In this document: piece after piece, positions 63,951 through 64,000 of the stretch | Layout: every line of letters begins with the position of its first letter | How positions within the stretch are numbered: the first letter of the stretch is position 1 | NCBI GenBank assembly: GCA_965153455.1 | Contig: OZ234497.1 | Location: 10,354,001 to 10,418,000, forward strand | Reading direction: 5' to 3' | Source: Sphagnum compactum | Lineage: Eukaryota > Bryophyta > Sphagnopsida > Sphagnales | DNA: 64,000 nucleotides | Notes under the pieces: model-generated | Told to the model about the DNA's origin: nothing | What the model saw: only the letters and a program-made list of their open reading frames with translations | Databases searched by the model: none | Made by a program: the position numbers and the translations under genes

Positions 63951-64000
63951 CCAAGGAAAAAACAATCAAAAACAAACCCCCCCAAAAAAAAGGTACCATG

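Overview
The window is nuclear DNA of a land plant: AT-rich, mostly non-genic, with GT-AG introns and plant-specific protein families. Only two genes are clearly intact, and both lie in a GC-richer island at about 22.9-31.0 kb. The first is a plus-strand chloroplast thioredoxin-like gene of the WCRKC type (5 exons, 23907-25304, 206 aa). The second is a minus-strand leucine-rich-repeat receptor-like kinase of the IMK2/IMK3 group (3 exons, 29061-26267, 757 aa) whose catalytic aspartate is replaced by asparagine. The two genes converge, with about 960 bp between their stop codons. Their upstream regions are rich in CT/GA and CA/GT microsatellites.

At 5.4-8.7 kb three plus-strand exon-like blocks with matching splice phases encode a coiled coil that resembles, from memory, the C-terminal part of the ciliary protein CFAP57 (WDR65). 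If this is right, the plant belongs to a lineage with flagellated sperm (bryophyte, lycophyte, fern, cycad or Ginkgo). That is an inference; the species cannot be named from the sequence.

The rest is decayed mobile and repetitive DNA. A PIF/Harbinger element (52000-57265) keeps both terminal inverted repeats, a TAA target duplication, a broken Myb/SANT-like ORF1 and a convergent broken transposase with an internal deletion. A CACTA-type terminus lies at 19361, next to a decayed minus-strand coiled-coil coding region (15.3-17.9 kb). A roughly 0.4-kb dispersed repeat occurs four times (22.7, 39.6, 48.5 and 50.4 kb), one copy lying about 380 bp upstream of the thioredoxin-like gene's TATA box. 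A small palindromic repeat family occurs at 29.8, 30.0, 39.1, 39.4 and 57.6 kb.

The last 6 kb is dominated by tandem repeats: a 160-195-bp satellite, a shorter GAAGAAGA-rich array, a 52-bp minisatellite and a long degenerate TAGG-rich tract. Similar TAGG-rich tracts occur at 18.8 and 44.1 kb. No rRNA, tRNA or CRISPR feature was found. No chloroplast or mitochondrial insertion was recognised.
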